Positions 54,584 through 62,406 of a stretch of 64,000 nucleotides of DNA are shown piece after piece. The notes below the pieces were generated by a model. It saw nothing but the letters and a program-made list of their open reading frames with translations, searched no databases and was not told the DNA's origin. The translations under genes and the position numbers were made by a program. Every line of letters starts with the position of its first letter. Position 1 is the stretch's first letter. The stretch comes from an uncultured Erythrobacter sp. (lineage in GTDB: Bacteria; Pseudomonadota; Alphaproteobacteria; Sphingomonadales; Sphingomonadaceae): assembly GCA_947499095.1 (NCBI GenBank), contig CANMMR010000006.1:1-64000 (forward strand). The letters are read 5' to 3'.

Positions 54584-55759
54584 TCAGCCCTTTTCTTCGG
54601 CCTCTTCGCCACCGAATATCTCGCTGGCAAACAACGGCTCGCCGAAGACGAAGCCAACCAAATTCGGCCTGCCGACATGATCGAAGAGGGCGGTCAGCAT
54701 CAGCAGGATGGGGACCGACAGCAGCGCGCCGAAGACGCCCCAGATCCACGAGAAATAGGACAGGGCGATCAATATCATTACCGGGTTCATGGTGAACCGC
54801 GCGCCGAGGATCGACGGGGTGACGACATTCGCCTCCACCGTGTGCAGCGCGAGATAAGCGATCGCCGGGACCATGCCCAGCAGGATGGTGTCCGCCGTGC
54901 CGATGCCGAACAGGCCCAGCAGTGTCACCATGACGATTGGCCCGATATAGGGCAGGAAGTTCAGCAGTGCGGCAAGTCCGCCCCACATGATCGGCGCATC
55001 CACGCCCAGCGCCCACGCGCCGAGCGCCACGACCACGCCGACCATCGCGTTAATCCACCCGACAGTGAGGATATAGGCCGCCACGCGCTCCTGCACTTCG
55101 CGCAGCACCCGCGCGGCCTTGATGCTGGTGCCGAAGCTCGTCCGGCCGAACAAAAGACGCTGGCGAAGGCGAACCCGCGCCTCGATCATGAAATAGGCCA
55201 TCAGCAGGGTGAGAACGGTTTCCAGAACCACGCCCGGCGTCGCGAAAGCCAGCTCTTCGAGCAGGCTCGGGCTGGCGAGAACTACCTCGCGCCCGCCTTC
55301 GCGGTTCATCAATTCGGCCAATTGCTCATTGATTTGCGCAACCCAGGCGAACTGGCGCTGCAATTCGCCGAAGCGGTCCATCACCTGATTAGCCATCGCC
55401 GGCACATCGTCGAACAGCGCCACCGCCGGCTGCAGGATCAGTGCGAGGGCAAGCAACAGGACAGCGAAGAATATCAGCAGCGCTACCAGCGAAGCGATCG
55501 CATTTGGCAAACCCCACCCGTTCAGCTTGTCGGCGAGCGGGGACAGGATGACGGTCAATACCAGTGCCGTCACCAACGGCAGGAATACCACCGCGCCGAT
55601 CGACAGAACGAAGGGCAGGGCGAAGAACAGGCCGAGGCCGATCAGCAGCACCAGCGAGGAAATGAGCCGCAGCTCCTGCTCGGCAAAAGCGAGCCGCCGC
55701 GAGCGGCTTGTGCGCGCAGGCGTCGGTTCGACCGGTGCGGAGGCTTCGCTGTCGTCCAT
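54584..55759 (-). CDS. AI-2E family transporter
   Basis: The 391-residue protein has about seven or eight membrane helices and the family features: an N-terminal pair, a long soluble middle (TVEANVVTPSILG is in the C-terminal half) and FLPYIGPIVMVTLLGLFGIG. AI-2E family members move small molecules or ions; some act as Na+/H+ antiporters. It lies directly downstream of ecfG on the same strand (60-base gap), so it may be part of the stress locus. Confidence 0.86.
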   Translation of the reverse strand: MDDSEASAPVEPTPARTSRSRRLAFAEQELRLISSLVLLIGLGLFFALPFVLSIGAVVFLPLVTALVLTVILSPLADKLNGWGLPNAIASLVALLIFFAVLLLALALILQPAVALFDDVPAMANQVMDRFGELQRQFAWVAQINEQLAELMNREGGREVVLASPSLLEELAFATPGVVLETVLTLLMAYFMIEARVRLRQRLLFGRTSFGTSIKAARVLREVQERVAAYILTVGWINAMVGVVVALGAWALGVDAPIMWGGLAALLNFLPYIGPIVMVTLLGLFGIGTADTILLGMVPAIAYLALHTVEANVVTPSILGARFTMNPVMILIALSYFSWIWGVFGALLSVPILLMLTALFDHVGRPNLVGFVFGEPLFASEIFGGEEAEEKG

Positions 55760-55819
55760 CGCGCCTATCTGCCGCGCACGGCAAAATGTGACAAGTTTAC
55801 AGTGCGATTCGCGCCTGCG

Positions 55820-56428
55820 TCAGCTGCGCGCGGCAATGCCATTGCCTGCGGCGACGTCGTCGAGTTCTTCGAGAATCGCCCGGTGCGCCGCATCGTCCTG
55901 GAGCGAGCGCTTGGGGATCGAGCCGTCGCTGAGCATCGTATTCAGCGCTGCCCGCGCGCGCCCGACCCGGCTCTTGATGGTGCCGACGGCGCAGTCGCAG
56001 ATCGTGGCGGCTTCCTCGTAGGAGAAGCCACCCGCGCCGACGAGCAATAGCGCTTCGCGACGTTCCGGCGGAAGCGTCAGCAGGGCGCGGTGCATGTCGG
56101 ACAGATGGATCGGCTCTTCCTGGCCGGCAGGAGCCGTCAGAATGCGCTCGGCCACCGTCTCGTCATACTCGCCGCGGAAGCGATTGCGCCGCATGTCGGT
56201 GAGATAGGCGTTACGCAGGATCACGAAGGTCCATGCGCGCATGCTGGTGCCCGGCTGGAACCGCTCCTGCGCGGCCCACGCCTTGAGCAGCGTTTCCTGC
56301 ACGAGGTCGTCGGCCATATCCGCCCGTCCGCAGAGCCCGCGCGCAAACGCACGCAGGTGCGGGACGACGTCCGTCAGTTCCCGCTTGAAGTCGGCCTTCT
56401 CGGAGGCCGTTCGTTCAGTGCCTCCCAT
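55820..56428 (-). CDS. ecfG: General stress response sigma factor EcfG
   Basis: The 202-residue sigma factor has region 2 (HLRAFARGLCGRADMADDLVQETLLKAW) and region 4 (LLTLPPERREALLLVGAGGFSYEEAA), with no region 3 or anti-sigma-binding extension. It recognises GGAAC-N16/17-CGTT promoters. It is held inactive by NepR until phosphorylated PhyR takes NepR away. It overlaps the nepR stop by one base (TGATG), and the pair has its own EcfG promoter. Confidence 0.95.
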   Translation of the reverse strand: MGGTERTASEKADFKRELTDVVPHLRAFARGLCGRADMADDLVQETLLKAWAAQERFQPGTSMRAWTFVILRNAYLTDMRRNRFRGEYDETVAERILTAPAGQEEPIHLSDMHRALLTLPPERREALLLVGAGGFSYEEAATICDCAVGTIKSRVGRARAALNTMLSDGSIPKRSLQDDAAHRAILEELDDVAAGNGIAARS

Positions 56429-56601
56429 CAGTCCTTCGTATCCAGTTGCTCGAGAAGATCCTTGAAGCTGTCCGGCAGCGGTTCGTCCACTACAGAATCA
56501 TACAGCTTGCGCAAACCGTTTGCCCATTCGGGATCCTTGCCGTCCCTATTCGCGGCGGGCGCACCGCGAGGGGTCGGCATATCAGTTTTGTCGGAATTCA
56601 T
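56428..56601 (-). CDS. nepR: Anti-sigma factor NepR
   Basis: The 57-residue protein has the NepR core LRKLYDSVVDEPLPDSFKDL, which binds EcfG and phospho-PhyR in turn. The N-terminal 25 residues are disordered. The ATG at 56601 lies about 80 bases after the predicted EcfG-dependent start. Confidence 0.92.
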   Translation of the reverse strand: MNSDKTDMPTPRGAPAANRDGKDPEWANGLRKLYDSVVDEPLPDSFKDLLEQLDTKD

Positions 56602-56688
56602 GTCGATCCAGATTTTTCCCTCTACGACCCTTCCGCGCACGAAACCGCTCGCGCGGGAGCGCATATTCGAACCCGTGTGTGGAGGCGA

Positions 56689-56713
56689 AACGCGGTCCTT
56701 GCCCTCTTGTTCC
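56689..56713 (-). promoter_or_regulatory. Sigma-EcfG promoter of nepR-ecfG
   Basis: On the minus strand GGAAC (56713-56709) is followed after 16 bases by CGTT (56692-56689), a perfect consensus. The start would be near 56682. It gives positive autoregulation of the sigma factor operon. Confidence 0.85.
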
Positions 56714-56833
56714 CGACAAATTGTGACATGGAACCAATCGCGCATCGCGACATAGTATTGGCACGCCATCAAATGATAATAGGGGTTCGCGCTGGGAACC
56801 GATAATTTCGAACGCAAGGGTAGCCGCCGGCGA

Positions 56834-58486
56834 TTGCTGGCCGAATACCCGCGTGCGGCGCCCGTGATCATCTTCCTGATGGTCATGGCGATTACCGTGA
56901 CCAGCGTGTTCGGCATCGAGCGCGGAGAGGCGGAGCGCAACGAAGCCGATATCAACCGCCGGACCATGGCGGTGGCGTCGGCAATCGAGCGGCGGGCCTT
57001 TTCCAGCACCTCTTATCTCCGTGCCGGTGCGGCACTGCTGAGCACTCAGGACGAAGTGACCGGACTACTTTTCCGAAGGTTTGTCGAAGAACTGCGGCTC
57101 GATTCGAACTTTCGCGGAGCCGAGGGCATCGGCTGGGCGCCAGCGATCATGGCGCCGCAAGTGCCTGCGTTCGAGGAAAGGCTGTCAGAAGGCCGGGTGT
57201 CGGACGTAAAGATCACGCCGTCTCTGGATGCGAAGCCGCGCCCAATGCTCGTACCGATACTGTATCTGAAGCCCGATACGCTGCGAAGCCGCCGCGCGCT
57301 GGGATATGATATGTATTCCGAACCGGTGCGCCGGGCCGCCATGGATATGGCCGAGCGCGAGCAACGTCCGATTGCGACCGGCCGGATCGTTCTGGTGCAA
57401 GAAGGCGGTGGCAATGAACCCGGCTTCATAGTCTTCATGCCGGTCTTCGATGCAAGCGGATCGGGGCAAGACTTGAAGGGCTTTATTTATAGCCCGTTCA
57501 GCGGTCCGCAATTTTTGGCTTCGGCCGCTGAACTGGTGAGCTACGATGGGCTGTCCGCAAGACTATACGATGTCGAAGGCGGGGAACGCACTCTCCTCGC
57601 CCAGCTTCCTGGATGGCGCAATTCGCCGAATGTAGTCGAGCGCGAGGTCGAGATCGCCAATCGCAACATGCTCCTCGTGGTCGAGTCCGGTCGGGACAAT
57701 GCGCTGTCGATGATGTCCATGATTACGCTGCTCTTCGGCCTGGCGGTGGCCAGCCTGCTGATGCTGGTCGCGCGCCTGCTGGCCCAGCAGGCGTTGGAGG
57801 ACAGTCGCTCGCTCGACTGGTTCGCGCAGCAGAATTCCATTCGCGATTCGCTGACGCGCGAGCTCAATCACCGCGTGAAGAATACACTTGCCAACGTGCT
57901 TTCGATCGTCTCGCTGACCCGCCGCCGGGCCAGCGATCTCGACGAATTCGCCGAAGGGATCGACGGGCGCATCCGGGCCCTTTCCGCCACGCACGACCTG
58001 CTGACCCAGTCGGAATGGGGCACGACGCCGATCCGCTCCGTGGTGGAGGTGGAGCTGGCGCCCTATTCGCGCAACGCGGAACATGAAGTGGTGCTCGACG
58101 GGCCGGATGTCGATCTCGCGCCCAACGATGCGTTGAGCTTCGGTCTCGCCATCCATGAACTTGCCACCAATGCGGCGAAATACGGATCGCTCAGCGTCGA
58201 CGGCGGACGGGTGGAGGTCCAGTGGGCCAAGGTCAACGAACGTCTCGCCAAGGTCGAGTGGGCCGAGCGCGGCGGGCCGACCGTCGTCAAGCCCGAGCGG
58301 CGCGGCTTCGGCACCGAACTGATCGAGAAGATCGTGGCACATGAGCTGCGTCATCCGGTCGAGCTGGTGTTCGACGAACGCGGCGTGTGCTGCACACTAC
58401 TGGTCCCCGTGCGCCAACCGAGCGAGTTTGCCCTGCGGGCGGCCTACCAGACCGGCAACAAACCGACCCCGCACGACGAAAGCTAA
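56834..58486 (+). CDS. CHASE-domain HWE/HisKA_2 histidine kinase (PhyK type)
   Basis: The 550-residue sensor kinase has two membrane helices (about residues 10-28 and 296-316) around a periplasmic CHASE domain, then a HisKA_2 kinase with ELNHRVKNTLANVLSIVS, the HWE-type GLAIHELATNAAKYGSLS and GFGTELIEKIV. It is of the kind that phosphorylates PhyR, and the location opposite phyR and next to nepR-ecfG supports this. The start is uncertain: TTG at 56834 is the best match to the start of the conserved part, but the frame is open upstream to a TAG at 56780-56782, where a CTG at 56792 preceded by AGGGG could also serve. No ATG is available. Confidence 0.85.
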   Translation: MLAEYPRAAPVIIFLMVMAITVTSVFGIERGEAERNEADINRRTMAVASAIERRAFSSTSYLRAGAALLSTQDEVTGLLFRRFVEELRLDSNFRGAEGIGWAPAIMAPQVPAFEERLSEGRVSDVKITPSLDAKPRPMLVPILYLKPDTLRSRRALGYDMYSEPVRRAAMDMAEREQRPIATGRIVLVQEGGGNEPGFIVFMPVFDASGSGQDLKGFIYSPFSGPQFLASAAELVSYDGLSARLYDVEGGERTLLAQLPGWRNSPNVVEREVEIANRNMLLVVESGRDNALSMMSMITLLFGLAVASLLMLVARLLAQQALEDSRSLDWFAQQNSIRDSLTRELNHRVKNTLANVLSIVSLTRRRASDLDEFAEGIDGRIRALSATHDLLTQSEWGTTPIRSVVEVELAPYSRNAEHEVVLDGPDVDLAPNDALSFGLAIHELATNAAKYGSLSVDGGRVEVQWAKVNERLAKVEWAERGGPTVVKPERRGFGTELIEKIVAHELRHPVELVFDERGVCCTLLVPVRQPSEFALRAAYQTGNKPTPHDES

Positions 58487-58512
58487 GCGCCGCCCTCCGC
58501 TGCGAGCGCAAC

Positions 58513-58543
58513 AAAAAAGGCCCGCCGGTTTATGGCGGGCCTT
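58513..58543. terminator. Bidirectional terminator between the kinase and phyR
   Basis: AAGGCCCGCC (58517-58526) pairs perfectly with GGCGGGCCTT (58534-58543), loop of 7. An A run at 58513-58518 makes it strongest for phyR on the minus strand; it can also serve the convergent kinase gene. Confidence 0.82.
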
Positions 58544-58574
58544 GTGTATTAACTAGCGATAACTGTCTTCAGGA

Positions 58575-59366
58575 TCAGCCCAGGGGCCTGCTCGATCCGA
58601 AGAAGAGTGCCTGGCTGATCGCAGCGCGGACGGTCTGTTCTTGGAACGGCTTGGTGACCAGGTATGTTGGCTCGGGCCTGTCGCCAGTCAGCAGTCGTTC
58701 CGGATAGGCGGTGATGAAGATCACCGGCACGCTGCTGATCGCAAGGATATCGTCCACCGCGTCGAGGCCGGAGGAGCCGTCGGCCAGCTGGATATCGGCC
58801 AGCACGAGGCCGGGCGTCTTTTCCGCCACGACTTCCTGTGCCTGCGTCCGCGTGGCGGCCGTGCCACACACTTCATGGCCGAGCGAGGTCACGAGATCTT
58901 CGAGCTGCATGGAAATAAGCGGCTCGTCTTCGATGATGAGCACGCTGGTCGAGGACTCCTTGTCGATTTCGCCGACAGCCTCCTGGACCAGCCGCTCGAT
59001 CTCTTCGGGCTGCATTTCCATAATGTCGCCCGCCTGCTCGACGGAGAAATCCTCAAGCGTGGTCAGAAGCAGGGCCTGGCGGTTGAGCGGCGTGATGGAT
59101 TTCAGCCGGTCGTGTGCGGCGCCTTCGTGGCCTTCGCTCGAGTCCGGCTCGGACACATCCATATAGGCGCTGGCCCATACCTTGTTGAAAGCCCGGTAGA
59201 GCGGCACGCGCCCCCCTTCGAGCGATGCCTTGAGACTTTCATCGGCGAGCGCCGCCTCGAGCGTGGCGCGTACAAACGCGTCGCCCGTGGCCTGCGAGCC
59301 GGTCAGCGCGCGCGCATAACGGCGCAGATACGGAAGGTTGCGGGCAATTTGATCACCAAGCGACAT
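58575..59366 (-). CDS. phyR: General stress response regulator PhyR
   Basis: The 263-residue protein has an N-terminal sigma-like domain (residues 1-130, with PYLRRYARALTGSQATGDAFV and LNRQALLLTTLEDFSVEQAGDIM) that binds NepR when the C-terminal receiver is phosphorylated. The receiver spans residues 140-260 (VLIIEDEPLISMQLEDLV, phospho-aspartate in LVLADIQLADGSSGLD). ATG at 59366; a perfect EcfG promoter lies 24 bases or so upstream. Confidence 0.95.
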   Translation of the reverse strand: MSLGDQIARNLPYLRRYARALTGSQATGDAFVRATLEAALADESLKASLEGGRVPLYRAFNKVWASAYMDVSEPDSSEGHEGAAHDRLKSITPLNRQALLLTTLEDFSVEQAGDIMEMQPEEIERLVQEAVGEIDKESSTSVLIIEDEPLISMQLEDLVTSLGHEVCGTAATRTQAQEVVAEKTPGLVLADIQLADGSSGLDAVDDILAISSVPVIFITAYPERLLTGDRPEPTYLVTKPFQEQTVRAAISQALFFGSSRPLG

Positions 59367-59396
59367 AAGACCCCTTTTGGTTAAGTGCGCGCATTG

Positions 59397-59421
59397 AACG
59401 CCCTGCATCCATGTTGGTTCC
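59397..59421 (-). promoter_or_regulatory. Sigma-EcfG promoter of phyR
   Basis: On the minus strand GGAAC (59421-59417), 16 bases, CGTT (59400-59397). Perfect match; start near 59390, leader about 24 bases. Confidence 0.85.
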
Positions 59422-59509
59422 TTTCCGCGGCGGGTTGTGTAGTAAGGCATCATGGCACGCGAGTGCAGGCGGTTTGGAGCCCGCTTGTGACGACAAGGGG
59501 AGAAATTGC

Positions 59510-60256
59510 ATGCACGAGGTCGCAAATCCGTACAGCTGCGAGAATTGCCCGCTCCAGAGCAGGCCGGGATTGCGGCCGCTCGAACCACAGCAACTGGCCT
59601 ACATGGGCGAGTTCAAGGAAGGCGAGATTGCGCTGGATGGCGGCGAGAGCCTGCTGGAACAGGGCGAGGAAGGCAATCGCCTATATACCCTGATCGAAGG
59701 TGTCCTGATCCGTTTCCGCACGCTGGACGACGGGCGCCGCCAGATCGTGAGCTTCATGTTCCCCGGCGATCTGACGGGCTTGCAGGGCGCATTCGACGAA
59801 CCTGCCAGTCATTCGGTCGAGGCGCTGGTGCAGGCCCGCCTGTGCGTATTCAAGCGGCGCGCCTTTATCGAGCTGATCTCCCAACACCCGCGCCTCGGGT
59901 ACGACATCACCTGGTTGGCAGCGAAGGAGGAGCGCCAGCTGGAGGACCATATCGTCGCGCTCGGACAACGCAGCGCGCGAGAACGCGTTACCTATCTGGC
60001 GGTTTGGCTGGTCGATCGGGCGCTTAAGACTGGGCTCGCGGCGCGCGACAACGTATTGCACCTGCCGATCAAGCAAGCGCAGATCGCAGACATGCTCGGT
60101 CTCTCGCTGGTTCACACCAACCGCACCATTCGCCAGTTGGAGCGCGAAGGGCTGGTCATCTGGAAATCGCGCGAAATCTGCGTGCCAGACATGGATGCGG
60201 CATGTGAGATCGCGCAGTACGATCGCGACGATATTAGCCTGCGGCCCTTCATTTAG
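59510..60256 (+). CDS. Crp/Fnr family regulator with N-terminal CxxC
   Basis: The 248-residue protein has a sensor barrel and a C-terminal helix-turn-helix (QAQIADMLGLSLVHTNRTIRQL). The N terminus has a CENC motif at residues 10-13 and a third cysteine at about 112, so an iron-sulfur cluster is possible, but the Fnr pattern of three N-terminal cysteines is not complete. The recognition helix lacks the E-x-x-SR signature and so should not bind the TTGAT sites at the other end of the window. It belongs to a branch common in alphaproteobacteria. AGGGGAG before the ATG. It faces phyR divergently and precedes the small RNA candidate. Confidence 0.82.
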   Translation: MHEVANPYSCENCPLQSRPGLRPLEPQQLAYMGEFKEGEIALDGGESLLEQGEEGNRLYTLIEGVLIRFRTLDDGRRQIVSFMFPGDLTGLQGAFDEPASHSVEALVQARLCVFKRRAFIELISQHPRLGYDITWLAAKEERQLEDHIVALGQRSARERVTYLAVWLVDRALKTGLAARDNVLHLPIKQAQIADMLGLSLVHTNRTIRQLEREGLVIWKSREICVPDMDAACEIAQYDRDDISLRPFI

Positions 60257-60317
60257 AGCGGAAATCTTCGGTTTTCCTAGCCTTTTGAAGAGAGGCGAAA
60301 ATTTTTTCATCTTCCAT

Positions 60318-60342
60318 GGAACCTGATTTCAGGCCGGTCATT
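60318..60342 (+). promoter_or_regulatory. Sigma-EcfG-like promoter of the small RNA candidate
   Basis: GGAAC (60318-60322), 16 bases, CATT (60339-60342): full -35, one mismatch in the -10. A start near 60349 would place the C-rich stem-loop at the 5' end of the transcript. Confidence 0.5.
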
Positions 60343-60346
60343 TAGT

Positions 60347-60442
60347 CTATGTCACCGCCGAGACCCCCCTCCCGTCCAAGCGGCTGGTGATACGATCCCG
60401 AAAGGCCTCCATTGGAAAAATCCAGTGGAGGCCTTTTTTCGT
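60347..60442 (+). ncRNA. Candidate EcfG-dependent small RNA, GsrN-like
   Basis: This intergenic stretch lies 90 bases after the Crp/Fnr stop and has no open frame of interest. It shows two stem-loops. The first pairs GTCACC-GCCG (60351-60360) with CGGC-GGTGAT (60381-60391, one bulge and one G-T pair) around a 20-base loop rich in cytosine (CCCCCCTCCC, 60364-60373). The second is the strong terminator at 60401-60441. An EcfG-like promoter sits directly upstream. Length about 95 bases. Caulobacter GsrN is a sigma-T (EcfG) dependent RNA with an exposed C-rich loop, so the architecture fits. Identity is inferred from shape and context only. Confidence 0.55.
60401..60441 (+). terminator. Strong intrinsic terminator
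   Basis: AAAGGCCTCCATTGGA (60401-60416) pairs with TCCAGTGGAGGCCTTT (60421-60436) with one G-T pair and a loop AAAA, then a run of T. The stem is 16 base pairs. It ends the small RNA candidate or, if that is absent, the Crp/Fnr transcript. Confidence 0.85.
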
Positions 60443-60529
60443 GGATAGCGAGTTTCCGTTCGTGTGGGTGAGGCGCGCGTTCTCGCTCGCGCTTGAGCGA
60501 CGTCTCGTTGCTTCAGCTATTTTCGGAAG

Positions 60530-60967
60530 TCAGCGCAGACGGCCGCGCAAGCGCGAGATGATACCGCGGCGCTTTGGCTCGCGGAGCAGGTCGATCAATG
60601 TCTCGAAATCGTAGGGCTTGGCAAGGACGCAGCCCATCTCGGCCACCTCTTCGGGGATATCCTGCGGTGCCCCTGTCGAAAATACGATCCGCGGGCTGTC
60701 CGGCCCCAACGTCTTGACGAGCTCGGCGATCGCCCAGCCGTCGTCGCGATCGGCAAGATGCACATCGAGCACGATAGCGTCGGGGTGTTCGCGGCGCAGC
60801 GCATCGAGTGCCTGTTCCGTGGTCGTGCAAATCTCGACATTGCGCACACCCGCACCCGCCAGAGCGTCCTCTAGTGCGAGGCCGATGATCGCGTCGTCCT
60901 CCACGATCAAGACGCGGTCGGGCAGGGGCGGGAGGTCTGATTTCGTGGTTGCGGCTGCGTCTGGCAT
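60530..60967 (-). CDS. Single-domain response regulator, SdrG-like
   Basis: The 145-residue protein is one receiver domain with the acid pocket VEDD near residue 24, the phospho-aspartate in IVLDVHLADRDDGW and the segment IVFSTGAPQ, close to the FAT GUY motif of alphaproteobacterial stress regulators such as SdrG. The conserved lysine is in VLAKPYDFE. It has no output domain. A perfect EcfG promoter upstream (61036-61011) ties it to the general stress response, where it probably modulates phosphate flow between kinases and PhyR. Confidence 0.85.
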   Translation of the reverse strand: MPDAAATTKSDLPPLPDRVLIVEDDAIIGLALEDALAGAGVRNVEICTTTEQALDALRREHPDAIVLDVHLADRDDGWAIAELVKTLGPDSPRIVFSTGAPQDIPEEVAEMGCVLAKPYDFETLIDLLREPKRRGIISRLRGRLR

Positions 60968-61010
60968 TGTCTGGCGATCGAGTGGGCGGGCGATTGCCCG
61001 TGTGTCGCCT

Positions 61011-61036
61011 AACGGTGCAGGGCCGCAGTGTGTTCC
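61011..61036 (-). promoter_or_regulatory. Sigma-EcfG promoter of the single-domain regulator
   Basis: On the minus strand GGAAC (61036-61032), 17 bases, CGTT (61014-61011). Perfect match, start near 61004, leader about 37 bases. Confidence 0.8.
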
Positions 61037-61087
61037 GGCATGGCGCAAAACCCCGCGCCGGCGTGTCCGCGATGCAACAGCGCTGCG

Positions 61088-62248
61088 CTATAACGGCTTG
61101 CAATAGATCACGTATTCGCGGTTTACGGAGCTGTCGATCGCATCGGCAATCGCCTTCATGCCCTGGTTGTCGTCGAGGATCCAGCCGATCTCCGCATGCT
61201 TCGCGCCATAGGCCTCGGTCGCGTTCAGGCGGATCTGGCTGATCATCATGAAAGCGAGCTGGCTGGCGAGGCGCGAGTTATGCAGTTCCTTGAGCACTCC
61301 CATCAGCGGCACGCGCATGTCGGATCCGGTCGGTTTGCGCAGCCAGCGCAACATGCGCACCCATCCGAAGGGCAGCAGCTTGCCGCCGGTCTGCTTCAAC
61401 ACGCCATTCACGTCGGGGAAGGTCAGCATGAAGGCCACCGGACGGCCATCCAGCTCGGCGATCATGTTGATGTTTTCGTGAATGATCGGCTTCAGCTTCT
61501 TGCCCGCATAGGCGATTTCTTCGGGCGTGAAGGGGACGAAACCCCAGTTCTTCGACCACGCATCGTTGAGAATGCTCAGCACGATCTCGACCTCTTCGGC
61601 CCAGCGGGACTTGTCGACCGGGCGGATGCGGATGCGCTCGTTGCGCTGGCCCGATTGCACGATGCGGCGGATCAGCGGCGGAAAATCCTCCGTGACGTCG
61701 AGATCGTAGGTCAGCAGCGTCTTCTCGCGCACGTAGCCGGCGCTTTCGATCCATCCGGCGTAGGCGGCAGGATGGTGCCCCATCATGATCGTCGGCGCGT
61801 GATCCTGCCCCTTCACGAGCAGGCCCGGCTCTTCCCAGACCGACATGGAAATCGGCCCGATGACATGCGTCATGCCTTGGTCGCGCAGCCAGTCCTCGGC
61901 CCGGGCTAGCAGCGCTCCGGCGACTGCTTCGTCTTCGGCATCGAAATAGCCGAACATGCCCGTGCCCGGTCCCATGCCCTGCTCGGGCGGCAGTTCGAGC
62001 GCGAGGTGGTCGATATGTGCGGAAATCCGCCCGACATCTCGGCCGTCCCGTGTGGCGACGAACAACTGGTGGCTGGCGTGGCCGAAGAACGGGTTCTTGC
62101 CCGGATCGACCAGCTCGAGCTGCTCCGAACGCAGTTGCGGCACGGCATGCGGTTCGCGCGCGGCGAAGGCGCGGCCGAGGTCGACGAAGCGGGCGCGCCC
62201 TTGCTTGCCTTCGACCGGTTCGATCACTATTTCGCCTGCCGACACCAA
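61088..62248 (-). CDS. GNAT-like acyltransferase domain protein, function unknown
   Basis: The 386-residue protein looks like a two-part GNAT-type protein: an N-terminal part with RDGRDVGRISAHIDH and GMGPGTGMFGYFDAEDEAVA, then ISMSVWEEPGLLVKGQD, and a C-terminal part with NINMIAELDGRPVAFMLTFPD. This family (large, YghO-like) is widespread and of unknown substrate. I rely on the overall pattern and not on a known active site. It stands alone between the stress locus and the desaturase gene. Confidence 0.7.
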   Translation of the reverse strand: MVSAGEIVIEPVEGKQGRARFVDLGRAFAAREPHAVPQLRSEQLELVDPGKNPFFGHASHQLFVATRDGRDVGRISAHIDHLALELPPEQGMGPGTGMFGYFDAEDEAVAGALLARAEDWLRDQGMTHVIGPISMSVWEEPGLLVKGQDHAPTIMMGHHPAAYAGWIESAGYVREKTLLTYDLDVTEDFPPLIRRIVQSGQRNERIRIRPVDKSRWAEEVEIVLSILNDAWSKNWGFVPFTPEEIAYAGKKLKPIIHENINMIAELDGRPVAFMLTFPDVNGVLKQTGGKLLPFGWVRMLRWLRKPTGSDMRVPLMGVLKELHNSRLASQLAFMMISQIRLNATEAYGAKHAEIGWILDDNQGMKAIADAIDSSVNREYVIYCKPL

Positions 62249-62406
62249 AATACTCCCGTTCAGCCTGCGTTAGCCCGTTGTGTGCTGAATGATCTTTGTC
62301 AAGGAATGACCCCGCGGCCCCCGCGCACCGTCGATCACAATGATCGCAAGCGCCCGCTGTATTCCGCGCCCCTTTTGCGATAGGGGACCTCCAAGGAAAT
62401 CGAGAG

